Positions 52,201 through 63,980 of a stretch of 64,000 nucleotides of DNA are shown here, piece by piece. The position numbers were made by a program, and so were the translations under genes. The DNA lies in NCBI GenBank assembly GCA_013397865.1, contig VZTI01000933.1:1887046-1951045 (forward strand). Direction: 5' to 3'. Position 1 is the first letter of the stretch. Every line of letters starts with the position of its first letter. The stretch comes from Struthidea cinerea (lineage: Eukaryota; Chordata; Aves; Passeriformes; Corcoracidae). The notes beneath the pieces are model-generated. The model saw nothing but the letters and a program-made list of their open reading frames with translations. It did not search any database and had not been told where the DNA came from.

Positions 52201-52931
52201 AGTCCTTGCTTTTCAAAATTCAGATTTGCAATTTATTTCTGCCCTAAAATTTGAACACATTTCTTAAAATTTTGCTTGGGTCAATTTACCTTCCGTAAGC
52301 AAAGCGCCTGTCTTTGTGGTGGTCCCCAAATGTATCCCACAGCCTGAGGGAAACACTCACTTCATCCACAACATCTCTTGAGCGTTCAAGGACCTAGAAT
52401 AGAACAAACAGAACATTCTCTTTCCCTCCATCAGACAATTACTTCTCTAGTTCACCCCATCAAAAGGTCCAAAGCACACTAGGTCAAGAGTCTATCCCAT
52501 ATAGTTTTTTACCAAACGATGCATATTATAAAACAGGCAGAATATTTATCTCCCTAAAAATAGGTTTGATAAAGAAACTACTTTAGAACCAGAGGTGTAT
52601 CAGACCATGGCTGCAGTAGAGATCACTCATAAAATACTTGTGAGCTCATTGCTGCATCCTGGCAGGGTAAGGCTTGCCAATAAACAAGAGCAGCACCTCG
52701 CAGCATGTGCTGCACACTGTGCACACCTGCAGTCCTTACCTCCTGGCAGACACGGTACTGATCAATGGCCCAGACGGTCGGGACGTGCGTTGCCAGCAGC
52801 TGATACTGAGTCAAGGTTGTGTTGCAGGCTCTCGCACAGATCAGACGAGTCTTTCCCACTGCATTATCTCCAACCACCACGCACTTGATGGTCTCAACGT
52901 TGGGTCTTTCGTAGTCCATGTCAATGTCCAT
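31086..52931 (-). CDS. RHOBTB1: Rho-related BTB domain protein 1, complete, nine coding exons
   Basis: This is an atypical Rho-family protein that acts as an adaptor/substrate for Cullin-3 ubiquitin ligases and in vesicle traffic. Coding joins (- strand, 5' to 3') are 52931-52740, 52393-52290, 40484-40299, 38177-37213, 36787-36669, 34782-34632, 33037-32949, 31868-31763 and 31255-31086. All are in phase and give 693 residues, close to the ~696 known. The GTPase-like domain (~14-205) has P-loop GDNAVGKT (21-28), T52 in switch I, DTFGD (84-88) and CQLD (140-143). A proline-rich linker (232-251) follows. The first BTB (~262-445) is split by an acidic/Ser-rich insert (~300-370), and the second BTB is ~483-590. 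The end is basic, WNSSAVVA, with no CAAX box. That tail separates it from RHOBTB2. In-frame TGA-TAA stops sit directly before the ATG. Confidence 0.98.
31763..31868 (-). other. RHOBTB1: RHOBTB1 coding exon 8 of 9
   Basis: It encodes residues 603-637 plus one base (FHNANQLAAW through KAKSS). The acceptor is TTCGCAG and the donor GTATGG. It belongs to the conserved C-terminal RhoBTB region. Confidence 0.95.
32949..33037 (-). other. RHOBTB1: RHOBTB1 coding exon 7 of 9
   Basis: It encodes the end of Glu573 through Gln602. The acceptor is CTCACAG. The donor GTCAGT departs from GTRAGT at one base but is acceptable. Confidence 0.94.
34632..34782 (-). other. RHOBTB1: RHOBTB1 coding exon 6 of 9
   Basis: It encodes residues 523-572 plus one base, the second half of BTB2. 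The acceptor is TTCCAG and the donor GTAAGA. Confidence 0.95.
36669..36787 (-). other. RHOBTB1: RHOBTB1 coding exon 5 of 9
   Basis: It encodes residues 483-522, the start of BTB2 (FKLDDGSIKAHKPLLI). The acceptor is GGCAG and the donor GTATTT is weak at +4/+5. Confidence 0.94.
37213..38177 (-). other. RHOBTB1: RHOBTB1 coding exon 4 of 9 (965 nt)
   Basis: It encodes residues 161-482: the end of the GTPase-like fold, the proline-rich linker and the whole of BTB1 with its acidic/Ser-rich insert. The acceptor is CCCTAG and the donor GTAAGT. The unusually large internal exon is shared with known RhoBTB1/2 genes. Confidence 0.97.
39301..39498 (+). mobile_element. Short LTR-like element in a RHOBTB1 intron
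   Basis: It shows LTR-type architecture on the + strand: two CCAAT boxes (39350-39378), TATATAAA near 39405, two overlapping AATAAA-like signals near 39427-39435, and an end ...GGTACAACA. Read as 39309-39490, it starts TG, ends CA and is flanked by a perfect 7-bp repeat GTGACAC. Read as 39301-39498, the ends TGTGACACTG and CAGTGACACA form a near-perfect inverted repeat. The two readings cannot both be right. It lies antisense to RHOBTB1. Confidence 0.5.
40299..40484 (-). other. RHOBTB1: RHOBTB1 coding exon 3 of 9
   Basis: It encodes residues 99-160 plus two bases (SDVVVLCFSIANPNSL to RARRPLA). The acceptor is TCCTAG and the donor GTAAAG. It carries the CQLD element in place of the usual T/NKxD. 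Confidence 0.96.
43419..43725 (-). mobile_element. CR1 LINE, 5'-truncated, antisense to the + strand
   Basis: The + strand reads as the reverse complement of a CR1 3' end: AGAATC, then CAGTTTGGGTTGGGATAGAC, CCCTGCCAAGGGCAGGGA, CCAGGCTGCTCAGA, CTGGCCTTGAACACCTCCA, and CCTTGCCTCGTCACTAT. About 300 bp are preserved. It runs in the same orientation as the host gene. Confidence 0.92.
44419..44428. promoter_or_regulatory. MEF2-type site CTAAATATAG
   Basis: This is a perfect match to the MEF2 consensus CTA(A/T)4TAG, lying within a large RHOBTB1 intron. Binding is inference. Confidence 0.25.
49071..49091 (+). other. G-quadruplex motif
   Basis: Four G-runs of 3-5 are separated by single A residues (GGGGGAGGGAGGGGAGGG, then AGG). 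Single-base loops favour a very stable parallel quadruplex. The G-rich strand is the template strand of RHOBTB1. Confidence 0.7.
51627..51663. repeat. TA/CA microsatellite
   Basis: Alternating purine-pyrimidine CA and TA units (ACACATATATATACACACAC). A related AT-rich patch follows at about 51696-51720. Confidence 0.75.
52290..52393 (-). other. RHOBTB1: RHOBTB1 coding exon 2 of 9
   Basis: It encodes residues 65-98 plus two bases (VLERSRDVVDEVSVSLRLWD, then TFGDHHKDRRFAYG). The acceptor is TTCTAG and the donor GTAAAT. It is too short to show as an open frame of its own and was found by exon phase. Confidence 0.95.
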
Positions 52932-52941
52932 TTATCAAGAA
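52740..52941 (-). other. RHOBTB1: RHOBTB1 start-codon exon
   Basis: The acceptor GTTCCAG precedes 52941. Ten untranslated bases with two in-frame stops come before ATG (52931-52929). It encodes residues 1-64 and ends with donor GTAAGG. Confidence 0.95.
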
Positions 52942-55900
52942 CTGGAACAAGACAGTTAAACTTGTTTTCTACTTCTGTGTGGAAACAGTGCTATTTAGAA
53001 TCAGAGCGTTTTACTTCCACTTCTTGAGAGATGCTTGGAGACAACAAACTCTTAAGGAAAAGTGTGTAGTAAACTGTCCCAAAGCAAGCCAGCCAGTCCT
53101 TTAAATACTGCTCGGTTATGCAAATACACAACTATTTTGACCGCAGTGGCTTTATGCCGTTCACATGCTATTTTCACTTTGGTTTCTGTAAACACAAGCC
53201 TGTTTGCAGAAGATAGATCTTGGTGAAACAAGGACAGCTAGCACAAACTTATCTCTTGCTAATACTTTTTATGCCAGGAGGAAAAAAAGCCTGGGCATCA
53301 GTGGGTTTAACCTTAAGGATACCAGTATAAACCTGCCTTCTGCAATCCTGCCCATTCAGGATTTGATTTAGGGCTGCCCAAACAATATTGCTAACAGCAA
53401 GTCACAGTGATGGCTTTAGCACACAATAAAACTCACTTGTAAGACGACTCCAGAGACTGTTTGCTACAAAACCACAATTCCCATTATATCCTGCATGTAT
53501 CGCACACACTTAATTGTCCAAGGAGAAGTTTGTACAGATCATGGACTGAAATGAAACCAAGAGCCAAGCAGGAATTTACAAATATAGTTATCTACACCTA
53601 GAAATTCTTTCTGACATGAAATGGAAAATGAAGAGAAGCTTTTTGAAAATACCATCCTCATGGAAAGTTATTATTGAAACAATTTCCTTAAATATTCTAT
53701 TGCACCATACTGAACAAATGCCTGGATATGAATGCAAGCTGGGAAAAACGGGTATTTGAAAAACTAAAACCAACTCATGCATGTTTACTACAGTCTGTCA
53801 TTTTCATATGTGGGATCATAGCTTGATATATCTGAATTTGGTTTTCTAATGTCTAGCAGTCTGCTGAGCAATCTGGTCTCTGCCAAGGAATTGTAATCAA
53901 GGAGGAAAGGGAAAATGCAAGTCACAAACCTGTTCAGGAAGGCTTGCCTAATAATTATTTCAGCAAGGAACCTATAACAATTTAATTGACAAAACACAGG
54001 TCATCATCTGGAGTAATGGTGTCCTTTTTCCTGAGAAGAAAGCACTACAGATAAAGAAATCCAACTATTTGTTTTAATACCTTTTTTAATATTCACATCT
54101 CATTCACACATAAATATAGAATATATATTGCTGTCAGGCTGTTTAAAATAACAGATTCAAGCTATTTTGGTGTCCAATTTTCACTGTCAGAGGCACTATG
54201 TTCTCATTTAAGAAAAATCATGTTTAGTAACTACTAGTCAAACACTGCTTTTACCTGTATTCTTTCATTATTTAAACTGATGTACACCAAGAAACAAAAG
54301 TCCTTGTTAGAACTCAAGGTTACCCATTTAGATAAAATTTTGGTATGGACTGTGTGCTAATAACTGTAATGGCTAAGGCACAATTGTAATCTTTATTTAT
54401 GTGTGGAGGGAGGAGCTAGGGATGACACAGACAAGGTGCAAGAGTGATTTTTGCCACTACTGTGTCACACTGGTGTTTCCACAGACACCGAATGCTTCTG
54501 GAAATGCTGCAGCACAGACTAGCACATGAGAATACATTTTGGAGTTATCCTACCTGGGACAGAAACATGGTAGGATCCACTTTGCATCCTGGCACAAGTG
54601 CGTGGTTGCACAAGCAGAGCTCTGCAATCTGCCAGATGCAGAGCAAACAACACAGCTTTGAGCACACACACAGAGGATCGACCACACGTGAACCCTCACG
54701 GCCTCGTGACACCAACCTGCTGCGTCGGCACAGGGCTTCGAACTGACAAGGACACAAAGCTATTAAGAGAAGCCTTTATCCCTTCACCTGGCTTGTAACC
54801 TGCATCCTGAGGGGTTACTAGTCTTGAGGTAAAGCGCTCCAGAGGCTTCCAGCTCCCTGTCTGTGATCCAGCCCCAGCTGCTTGCTGGATGCAAGCTCCC
54901 GTGCTGCTGATACCTGGGATAGCCATGGGCTCTGTACCCTCTCTGTGATTCCAACACAAGAAGAGAACCAAGAGCTAACTCCTCGTTCCTCCTCAGCATA
55001 CTTGGGAAGGATACAGTCATGATATAAATAAAAGTACAAAAACAGTACTTTTTTTTCTCCACGCTACAGAGAACTTGGCATTTTCATATACCATGGCCTC
55101 ATAGGCAGGGCCCCAAATGAATAGCAAAACCCCAAGAGCTTTCAGCATGTGATCTTAAAAAGTTTCAAGTCTGAGAATAAACAGCAACCCCCTTGACATA
55201 TTATGTGGTATTCAATTACTTCATATTTTATTCATGCATGGACTAGACATCACAGATGGAATGTGGAAATGTTTACAAGGCTAGAAAACAAAATGAAGGA
55301 GCGTGGCTAGCCAGTGTGTCTGGTTGGTTTTAAACTACCAAGCAGAGATGCCAAATCAATTTTTCTTCCAACCCAATATTCCATTAAAATGCTGTTACAC
55401 AGATTAGCTGTGGTATTATGTAACAGTTTGATTTAAAAAATCCTCAAAAGTTCGTAAATGGTAGTTCTGCAAAAATGTGCTTCAATCAGTCCCAAAATAC
55501 GTATTAAGCACAGAGTCTTGAATCTTAAAAAAACTCGAAGAGGATAATAAAGCCAGTTTAAAATTAACAGGAAAATATAAATAAAAGTAACTAGATAAAT
55601 CAATGCAACTATCTGAGAATCCCAGAAAAGGAACACATGAAAACAAAATTTTAAAATTACTGGGGTTTTAATTTTCCAATATACTTACTAACTTAATTAA
55701 AGCAAAGTTATCACAGGACTCAGACACAGCATGGCTGAATGTCCTGCTGTAGATCAATGGCAATCTAATGAAGATATTTTTAGCATGACTCAATACTGCA
55801 CAGGACAGAGATTAAAATAAACTGGGAATAAAAACAAAAGTAGAGCTCTGCGGCTATGCTAAGGAAAGTTCTTAAACACTCTCCAGTATCTATAATCTAA

Positions 55901-58900
55901 CTATGTGTTAAAAATGCAGATCATTTTAATATTGTTCACTAGTTTTCAGGAAAGGATTAATGCAGAAATAGCTCCTGAAGAGACTGACAGACAGAAGCCT
56001 GGATAGATATTTAGACACCTCAAGTAAAACCAGATGCTAACAACAAATTATAGTATAAACAATTACCAAAACAAGTTGATTAAATGCTTACAAATGTAGC
56101 CAGATGCCTTCTGGCTACTGGAATGATTAAAGCCAGGAATACATTCAAGATCTAAAAAATACAGCCACAGTTAGTTTTGTTAAAGTAGCCTCTAGGTTAA
56201 GCTGGTGCTAAACCTATTATATAATCATGCTGATTTAAAATGCTAAACATGTATTTACAAAACTAAAATTAAAAAAACAACAACAACAACTAGATCTGAG
56301 CTCTGAAAGTCTGGTAATATCTGGGAAGACCAACTGGAACTGAAACTGAACTGGTTAGACAAGAACAAAGCAGCGTATATAAAGATTAAAAAAAGACATA
56401 ACATTCCAAGATCAACAAAAAACTTGCTAAAACCAACCTACAACCAGCAATAGTTTAGTTTACTAGCAAAACAAAGCAGGGTAAAATTATGAGGAAAGTT
56501 ACTGCAAGTGTGATCAGTCCCAGAAAGGGCACTGACAAAAAAGCCAGAGAAAGACAGAAAGGCCATCAAATGAGGGGCAGCAAGAAACTTACCAGGGAAA
56601 AGGTCTGATCAGAAATCGCTGTTTCCAAAAGAAAGGAGCACAAAATTCAGCTGCTTAATCCAGTTCTAAAGAAAGATGAGCAGATGGATGGAAATGGAAA
56701 AAGATATCCGTAAGAATAACACAGGATGTCAAAAATCTCTTAGGATGTTCTATTTACACATTATCACCTGTGATTGTTTGCAGATGAAGAGAAGACAGAG
56801 GCAGCCAAAAAAGCAAGAGATGTGAGCAGACTCAAGATCTAACATAAAGCCATTTAATTAATTCACTTGATTAGCAGTTAAAAAATATTCCAAATAAAGC
56901 TGATTTATTTCCAAAGAAATATAAGGCTGCTGTTTTGAACCACGGCTTGCAGATGGTTATGGCTACCAATTTCTTTCTCTGTTGCTTCACCTCAAACAGC
57001 TGTGGAGTGCTTTGTTTTTCATGTAGTTTTTCCTCGTTTTTAAATGAGTTGTTATTATTATCACCATAAAACAGTTGTGGTTGCCATAGCATGAGGGTTG
57101 GTCAGCCTCAATAATGAAACACTCCCTTTCTAGAGAAATTTTCCAAAAGATCTGTGGATGAAGCACATCACTTGATCATCGAGGCCACGGGTACACAGAT
57201 TAAACACAACAGACACACACAATCCCTCTCACTCTCTTTATGAGTGTAGGTGTATTAATACACAATAGATAACCAGATCATAACCATGAACTTCTTTTAA
57301 AAATGCAGTTCAATATATTTAAAGCTATGATTGCACTTTTCTCTGCTAGAAACAAAGTGGATGAAGATCCAAACCCAACAGCAAGTTGCCTGTGGGGGAT
57401 CAGGAATCCACCCCTATGGATCTCTGAATGCCCACTTTGAAATGTCCAGGTGTTTAAAACCCTCACTTAGCATATACAGAACACTACCGAGATTTTTTTT
57501 TCAAAGAGCAGTAGCTAATTATCAACCATTTTCTCTTCAGCACAAACAAATGACAAACACCACAAAAAAAATCACTAAGAGTGTCTACATTAATCAGTGA
57601 TTATGGGGTGATCCTGCAGGCATTTACTTCTTAGCTCTATACTTAAACACATCCCATAAGACTGAGACAGAACCCCTCAAAGCAAGCATTTTACTTAGCT
57701 CTTGTGCTAAGAGCAAACTCTTCAGATGACAGTACAAAATGACAGCATGTAAGAACCTGGCCTGCTCAGTGGAGTTTTTCTTCAAGCTATTCCATGGGAA
57801 AAAGAAAAAAAAAAAAAAAAATTTCAACTTGTGTCAAGTAATCTGACCCAACATGCAAACCAGGAACTCTTTCAAACAAAGGGGGTGCCAACCACAATTA
57901 AAATGTCACAATTTTACTAAAGAAATCTAATGGAAAGAGACACCAAAGTCTTACATGACTTAATATGAACGGTGGGCATGGGAATTATCCGAAAAACTCA
58001 GCCCACCCATAAGGCAATAAGATCATCAACACTTACCCCCAAAAAACGCTTTCATGAAACTATATGAAAGTGCATTTGTAGCCACTCCATATTTCAATCT
58101 ATTCTGGAGATGTATTTTTTAGTATAGTTTTGGAGTGACTCCTTCACAGGACCATTAGGCAATAACATGTCAAAAAGAATATAAAAAAATTTACAAGACT
58201 ACGCAACACTCTTGCCTCCATCCCCAACTTGCAAAATTACTGCTTGCAACCATGGAAACTGGAAAAGGAGATACAAAATGCCAAGTTCTTCAGGCACTGA
58301 AATCACTACCTTGCAGTGCAGAATCCCAAGGCACCAGCACGCTGGCAAGGACCAACGAGCACATGAGCCAGAACAAGTGTGTGAAATGCTCGTTCTCAAT
58401 ATATAACCTGCCATGTGGTGTTTCAGAATCTTTAATGGATTAACACAGAGATGCCAGGGGACAAAGCAGGAGGAACTTAGTGCTCATTTGTGCAAGAGCG
58501 TAGAATTCACAGACAGCTCTGATTTGGGGCAAGGTTAAGGGCCAAAAGGCTCTTTTGTGGTTTGGCTCAATTTAATCAATGAATTTAGGGCCCCACCAAG
58601 TATATTTGTGAAGTATACAACATGGGATCAAGTAACAGATAAACTATACCAGCTGCTGAAAGACCATCACAAAACATTTTTTACAAGGTGTACATTAATA
58701 TTAATATTTTATTAAATCATCGGAGGGCTGTTGGGGAGACCGGTTTCAAAAGTAAAACTATTCCTGGTCAGCATCCAAGAACTAGCTGGCAACAAAGGGT
58801 AGTAAAACTCAAGGTGGGATCAGATCACTAAGTCACCAGGGAACAAAGGTGGGCATGATGCTTACCAGGCTGGATTCTTGTCCAGGATGAAGTAGCATTA

Positions 58901-61900
58901 CCATATTGCCATTATTTAAAATTCTGGCAGTTTACATGGAAAGACTGAAAAGGAAGAGACTGATTCAAAAGGAAGAAATTCAAGATTAACTGTGGAATTT
59001 ATCACCTACTTGCCCTACCTGGTCCATCAGCAGAAGAGAACAACAGATACAGCCACTGATTGGGGAAGAAGAAAAACCCTTATATTCTAAAGCTGACCCA
59101 ACTACAAATGCGAGACCCTTGGCTCTCCCATGGGTAGAAAGAGAAGAGCAGCTGTTTCGCTGCACAAGGTGATAAATGAGATTACCCCGGCTGTTGCTGC
59201 CCACAAGAGTGCAGGTCAACAGAAACACCTTTGTCTTCCACAAGGGCAGAACCTGGTTCTACCCTTTTTCTTCTGTTCTGGGATATCTTAGGGCCAGTAT
59301 CAACACAGAAATAAATCCCTCAGAATGCTGCTAAAATTTTATATAGCTGAAGAAGTTAAACACTGGGGCTGTCATCAAGAGACACTCCACTTGGCTTGCC
59401 TGAACCAGCTTCTTTCATGTCAGCTTTTGATCAATAAGCATCAGATTTATTTCTGGATGCTACCTCTTACTTTTTAAAGAAAGAAGTTCTCAGAAGCTTC
59501 CATTCAGCTGCCATAATCCCCACTCTATCCCTCAAGTTTTAAAGGGAGTGAAAAATTGACCATGGCTTCACACAGAAATGAAAGGAGCAGGCCCTAATGA
59601 TGATGTAAAGTTGAAGACATAACAGATGTCTCTAAGTTTGCTAGAAAACTTCTCAGTCAAATGATCACTACAACCCTCACAGAAATTGTAGAGACAGGGA
59701 ATTCCTGGTTGGCAGTGTCAGAAGGCTGTCACTCTGCTCTTTCTCTGCCTGCATGACTCCAGATTTGCTTGTTTCTGTTAATTATTAGCATCCTTCGTCA
59801 AGCCCGACCTACCTCTGTGATGACACGAAAACTTTTGATCAGTAAGAATGAGCATTTCCTCAGATGCCCAAAAATCAGAGATACTAGTAAAACACAAATT
59901 CTTCCCACATAACAATGTGTAAAACAGACTGCCCTGAAGCTCAATAGCTGAGAATGAAAACATTCAGTTTTAGGTACAATAACAGATTCTCCTGAGCCTC
60001 CTCAAAAAACATGCACCTCATAAGGACCTGTTTTTGTGTTATATACACTCAGTGTATCAGACCAAATAAGGACCCGCATGCAGAGCTCAGCATTAGACTT
60101 GAGCTATGTCAACTTTCTGACAAGTTCTGGAAGACCTGAGGGGCAGAAATCAACAAGCTGATTACACTGAGCAGCTTACATATTATTTTGACCTGTGACA
60201 TACCTTGGGATATCCTTTGTGATGAGATCATTGCCCTAGAAATTAATCCACATGGCAGGTGAAGGACATTTAACCACTTCAGAAACCTCACGTGTGAGAA
60301 TCTGGGATGAGTGTTTTTTACACTGTGGCAGAGCCTGCAGCACTGCCACTCCTCCCTTCACCAATTTTCCAGAGTCCACCTCAAGAACAAGCCACCACAC
60401 AAGGCAGTCCCTTGTGCCCCTTTCTGCTTGTTATCTCTTGGTGTGCAGAGAGATGCGGGAAAGGGTGACCATAATGAACCCATCCATGGAAAGAGGGAAA
60501 CATCCCTACAGCTGGTACATGCCTGATTTAAGGCTGGCACTTTAGCTTTGCATATGCATTTTGTGAGGATTCCAGATATACCTGGCTACAAGTGACTATT
60601 CTTTCCACTCACCAGAGATAATCATAGCAGACACAAGGGACTAGGCAGTGACCAACATCTGGCATTGCTGTGGGTCGTAATCTGTCACATCATCACAAAC
60701 CGAAATTAACTGTGGCTGACATGAATAAAAGTGGCTGAGAACCAAGCACCTGAAGAATGGACAATATCCATTGATGGTGATAATCATCACCAAACAGCTG
60801 GCACTTTTTAAAGCAGCCACCCATAAAATGCACAGTCCTCAGATTAGTCCTCCTTCTGCAACAAAAGATTATGCTGCAGGAGCTGAATAAGGGTGCACCA
60901 CTAATAGCATTTAAATTCAGCTCAAGAATACATTTTTCAAGCAAATATTCCATGCTTTGGTTCACATCAGATGCAGCCAGAGTGCACAAACTGAATTCTG
61001 AAGGGGAAGGTGTGCCACCCACCAGTGATAAGTACGCATTCAGTCCATGGGACCAGATCAAAGACCATCTGAAGTAACACCCTTTGTCCCTGATCTGTGT
61101 GCATTGTGGACACGGGGTCCTCAGCATTAAGTTTTTCATTCCCAGGTCCCCAGCTACTGCATCACATGATCCATCAATGCATATAGAGCATCAGGTGCTC
61201 TGACTCCTGCTTCGGTGTTTGGATCAACATAACCAGGGCAAAGCTGCAGCTGAATCCTTAGCGACAGCCATGCCCAAGATTATCTGGGATAACATATAAA
61301 ACTCAAAGCTTAAAGGAAGATGGGTCGCTGGAAAAGCCTGACTCAACACTACTAGGTCTCACGGTAAGAAACTCCATGAAACACCTGATTTTACTCTTAT
61401 GTAATTAAGCTGCTCGTGCAGTATTAAACTCCTGATACTGTAGCAGAGGTTGTTAGTGATTGTACTCACTTAAAACAGGTGTTGACACTGTATGCTGTTC
61501 CTAAGCAGTGTTCCCAACAGTACTGACGGAATAACAACAATAACCACCAAATAAGTCATTCTCACAACTTTTGTGCATTTCTGTGGAGAAAATATTTATT
61601 GAGCTTTGCTAGAGCGACAAACAAAGAATATTCGAGAGACACTGGTGATCTTCTAGCACAGAGAGCTGTTGAATTAACTTTCTGTACTTGTTCTCTTCCT
61701 GAAAGATAGAGTCAGGCTCTTGCTTCTTGAACTTTATGTGACATTCCTTATGCATTCTCTTCTTTGTTAATCAGTGAACCCACTAGACTTAGAAAGACAC
61801 TGTATGTGATTTTATTCATTCCCAGACATTATTACCACAAGGAAACTACCAAAGGAGAGTAAGAGCTCATAATGACAGCAGGAAAAACCCACCCAAGGAC

Positions 61901-63980
61901 CTAAACACTGACTGGAATAGCAAACACTTCAGGATGGCAGACCAGGTAAATGCTATTTTCAGATCATCAGTCAAGTTCTGCAGTTACGTCTCAAATGCAA
62001 ATCCAGCAACATCAACAGAATAGTGCAGGAGGCACATAGATGTGGTGTTTCCTTGTAATGTCTAGTGCCATGCAGAGACTCATTTGTAAAGAAAAAATAA
62101 TTTAAAAAGAAGAAAGAAATTGCTGTCTTGTGTCTCAGGTCAGACAGAAAGAAGAGGAAAACAGAAAAGTAGAATGGTGTTGGATGGGAAGCAAAGGGAA
62201 TCCATACCCTTATTTCATGACCTGTCTGTAGTGCCAAAGAGCCCCAGGTATGACCATACAAACTGCAGGTGCACCAGCTGTAGCTCATGCACCACTCACT
62301 CCTTCAGAACTAAGTTTTGAGCTCTTTTATGGAAACTCAATCAGTGATCCAAGGGTACACTCACCCAGTCTCTCAGCTGCTCTGAAACTCTGCTGTATGC
62401 AGCAAGGACGCCTCAGCTTTTCCTTTTCCTCCTTCCCAAGCACATACTTTGCTCTACAATGTTTGTATACTTCTCTGGCAGGATAGAAGGGAGCAAGGGA
62501 GGAGCATGTCAAACACCTGTTGCTCCTTTACTTCTCCTCCTTCAAGGCTTCTCTGTCCTTTCATCTCCTTCAGCACACGGTAACATCTGGATACAGGACT
62601 TAGGCATTTTTCCAGCAAATAAAATGTATTAGCAAAGAATCAAACATCAGGATTTACTGGTCAAGTGATCAGCTCTTCCTCTCAGCCTAATGCTTTACAG
62701 TATTTATGAAGCTTGGAGTTTTAAAAGGGCAGGAGTTTTAGAAAGCTCCCCAGAGCTAAAATTGATGTTTATTTCTTCTTGGGTAAAAATACTTCTGTGT
62801 ATCTGAGCCTGTCCCAGATCTTAGGCTCCTTAAGTATTATGTCACTTAGACAAAGAACCCTAGTACAAATACCGAACTCACATTTTTTTCCTTCTGTTAA
62901 TAGTGTGTAGATACATTGTATATTTGAGACATAGAATCAGGTGTACAAATGCAACATGCGTAGAAAGAAAAGCATAACCTAATGTAAGAGGACCTCAGAA
63001 AAATACTGAAAAGAAATTAAGGCATTCCGTTTCCATGTAGCATGACTCCTGATCCTGAAATACACCCTTTACAGAAAGACCTGCCATTCAATTGCTGCTT
63101 ACACTGAGCAATCATGACAACTCTTCAATGTAGTTCTAACAATGGTGGGTTTCTCCGCACATGCGTTATTTTTGCCTAGAAAGACCAGCAGCTAAAGGAC
63201 TCCCCTTAAGCACACTGGAAAACCTAATTTCCACCTCGGCTTCTATTACAGCTCAAGCTGAACATTTGGCTTCAAGTCAGCTGTGTGTCCTGAAATAGTA
63301 CACAAACTGAAGATGAACAAAGTCATTGAGACTATTCTGGCATCACTTCCTTGCTCTTGCTGTGACCATATGCAGAGCCTCAAGGGCCTTCTTTTATTAT
63401 TATCATTTTTTTAAACAAGTATATTGTTGCCTTCAGAGTAGTGCCTTGACCAATAGACGGCAACTTGGAGCTCTCCACCTCGTCTGCCTCGGTATGTCCA
63501 GTGACTGATTTCTCTTTGCTCTAGATGTTGGATGCCACAATACCCACTAAAGGTTGACTACACAAAATAAAAGTCTACTACTGTTTGCCTCTGCAGCCCC
63601 TTTCTATGGCCCACAAATAGGTCCCGACATAGACACCTGAAAATCTGTGCCACAAGACCCCCGAACAGCCTCCCGCTGTTGTCACAGCAACTCACAACAG
63701 ACTCCACAGACACAGCAGGGGAAAAGAAATAGTGGGGGGAAAAGAGGAGGGGAAAGAAATCCTTCGAGTTTTTACTAAATGACACTCCGAGGTACCAAGC
63801 GGCAGGAGGTTTGTGCTTCCCGTACACATCATACCCCTCTATTTTTGCCTTGCACCTCGTGGCCTCGCTGGAAAAGGAAGCCAGACAGATCTGCTTCATC
63901 AGGGACTCAGCCCTCTCTGTCCTCGGAGGAGGGGAGGATGCCATCACCTCCCGCTCTCTCCCGACGAGGCGGGAGCGCAC
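52942..63980 (-). other. RHOBTB1: RHOBTB1 5' intron (11 kb)
   Basis: It separates the start-codon exon from the presumed first exon at the right edge. Additional untranslated exons may lie inside, but none could be told from sequence. It contains a poly(A) run at 57805, a 14-bp palindrome at 57250-57263 and an unexplained 148-codon - strand frame at 60693-61139. No transposon was recognised with confidence. Confidence 0.5.
57805..57821. repeat. Poly(A) run, 17 bases
   Basis: A homopolymer in RHOBTB1 intron 1. Shorter A/T runs lie at 40260-40272 and 51347-51358. No retrotransposed body with target duplications was recognised beside any of them. Confidence 0.8.

Larger units (their letters stand above)
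40485..52289 (-). other. RHOBTB1: RHOBTB1 intron between coding exons 2 and 3 (11.8 kb)
   Basis: It holds the CR1 copy at 43419, a G-quadruplex motif at 49071, a MEF2-type site at 44419, AT/CA repeats at 51627, and a GC-rich patch at 42280-42440. The largest open frame (46440-46793) has no recognisable content. No nested gene was recognised. Confidence 0.65.

Noticed and set aside
54650..54745. tRNA-like segment with a CTTCGAACTG stretch resembling a B box
   Set aside because: No matching A box, cloverleaf stems or terminator could be drawn.
57250..57263. 14-bp perfect palindrome GTGTATTAATACAC
   Set aside because: AT-rich palindromes of this size are expected by chance in an intron of this length; no partner motif nearby.
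63558..63980. 140-codon - strand frame beside the CpG-rich right edge
   Set aside because: It starts just inside the putative first intron of RHOBTB1, has no recognisable content, and the true start codon exon is at 52740-52941.
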